The position numbers were made by a program, and so were the translations under genes. Source: Anaerosolibacter sp. (GTDB lineage: Bacteria; Bacillota; Clostridia; Peptostreptococcales; Thermotaleaceae). Taken from it: 64,000 nt of DNA. Positions 63,792 to 64,000 of this stretch are shown here, piece after piece; position 1 is the stretch's first letter; the number at the start of each line of letters is the position of its first letter. The notes under the pieces are model-generated. The model had not been told where the DNA came from and ran no database searches. It saw only the letters and a list, made by a program, of their open reading frames with translations. The DNA is taken from contig NZ_JARBTM010000003.1 in NCBI RefSeq assembly GCF_029240175.1, positions 124,001 to 188,000 on the forward strand, written 5' to 3'.

Positions 63792-63814
63792 GGAACAGGC
63801 ATGCCTGTTCCCTA
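63792..63814. repeat. GTAG-hairpin element, reverse orientation
   Basis: GGAACAGGCATGCCTGTTCC then CTA. The palindrome is the same as at 31912, on the other strand. Confidence 0.72.
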
Positions 63815-63822
63815 TATTTTGG

Positions 63823-63851
63823 TGTAACATAGGTACAGATTATGATATAAT
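63823..63851 (+). promoter_or_regulatory. Candidate promoter of the last gene
   Basis: TATAAT at 63846-63851 with a weak -35 (TGTAAC at 63823-63828, 17-nt spacer). Confidence 0.5.
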
Positions 63852-63904
63852 GGATATACACGAAGGAAACGGCATCTGGGAATAGAATATTTGGAGGTGC
63901 TGAT

Positions 63905-64000
63905 ATGGAACAAGAGATCAAAGATACCCTACATCTGCTTGTCGGTATGATTGATGAATTGGGAAAAAAGGTTGACAGATTAGACACGCGGGTGGAGCGG
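63905..64000 (+). CDS. Hypothetical protein, 3' end outside window
   Basis: The frame begins with ATG behind TTTGGAGGTGCTGAT, a strong ribosome-binding site, and runs 32 codons to the window edge. The visible part (MEQEIKDTLHLLVGMIDE, then KKVDRLDTRVE) is charged with hydrophobic residues at heptad spacing, suggesting a coiled coil. Not identifiable from this fragment. Confidence 0.7.
   Translation, partial: MEQEIKDTLHLLVGMIDELGKKVDRLDTRVER

Overview
The window comes from a low-GC, endospore-forming, flagellated anaerobe, most likely a clostridium (class Clostridia, perhaps Alkaliphilus/Natronincola-like or a relative of the Acetobacterium/Eubacterium group). The reasons are spoIID, a spoIIQ-like gene and spoIIID, flagellar rod genes, c-di-GMP-I riboswitches, a BKACE-type amino-acid fermentation gene, and an ATP synthase with Na+-type c subunits including a double-hairpin c1. 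The genus is inference. No rRNA, tRNA or CRISPR array was seen.

Layout. (1) 0-5.4 kb: wecA (cut by the window edge) and wecB, then a small catabolic group (DUF3870 protein, class III aminotransferase, beta-keto acid cleavage enzyme). (2) 5.5-13.7 kb: a complete F1Fo ATP synthase operon, atpZ-I-B-E1-E2-F-H-A-G-D-C, with a predicted mixed Na+ c-ring. (3) 13.7-18.9 kb: a cell-surface island with three c-di-GMP-I (GEMM) riboswitches, two LPKTG wall-anchored repeat proteins, a sortase, a secreted transglutaminase-like protein and a YueI-family protein. (4) 19.4-30.4 kb: a block also known in that order from Bacillus: ywmB-murA-spoIID-spoIIQ-spoIIID-mbl-flgG-flgG-(flgJ)-fabZ. Here spoIIID is inverted and two four-helix-bundle genes are inserted among the flagellar genes. 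(5) 30.6-63.8 kb: a Wzx/Wzy-type surface glycan locus. It has Wzz and a ligase/polymerase, an initiating PglE/PglC/PglD-like set (with the PglF-like dehydratase at 60 kb), UDP-L-FucNAc genes (fnlABC-like), glycosyltransferases, Wzy, Wzx, a legionaminic acid pathway (legB, legC, ptmE, legH, legI, legG, legF) with an amidotransferase, then ugd, galU and phosphoglucomutase. Two genes here are decayed: a second ugd and a UDP-glucuronate epimerase.

How it works together. The glycan genes can supply a bacillosamine-type first sugar, FucNAc, a legionaminic acid and UDP-GlcA for one polymer or for glycoprotein glycans. The sortase island looks like a c-di-GMP-controlled adhesion module. In two of its three riboswitches the 3' strand of the aptamer is also the 5' strand of a terminator, which predicts switching ON by ligand. 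Recognisable promoters fit the biology: sigma-E before spoIID, sigma-F before the spoIIQ-like gene, a sigma-D-like site before the first flgG-like gene, and sigma-A sites before the glycan genes.

The most unusual feature is the repeat landscape. Intergenic regions hold many short arrays with a 7-nt period, in several sequence families (GCGAGTA, CCGNGTA, GTTAGCN, ACTAGNA), usually as inverted pairs. In two places such an inverted pair encloses a four-helix-bundle protein gene; elsewhere the pair encloses only 40-110 bp. This looks like a family of cassettes and empty derivatives that may be an undescribed mobile element. A separate class of GTAG-plus-hairpin (REP-like) elements is also scattered through the window.
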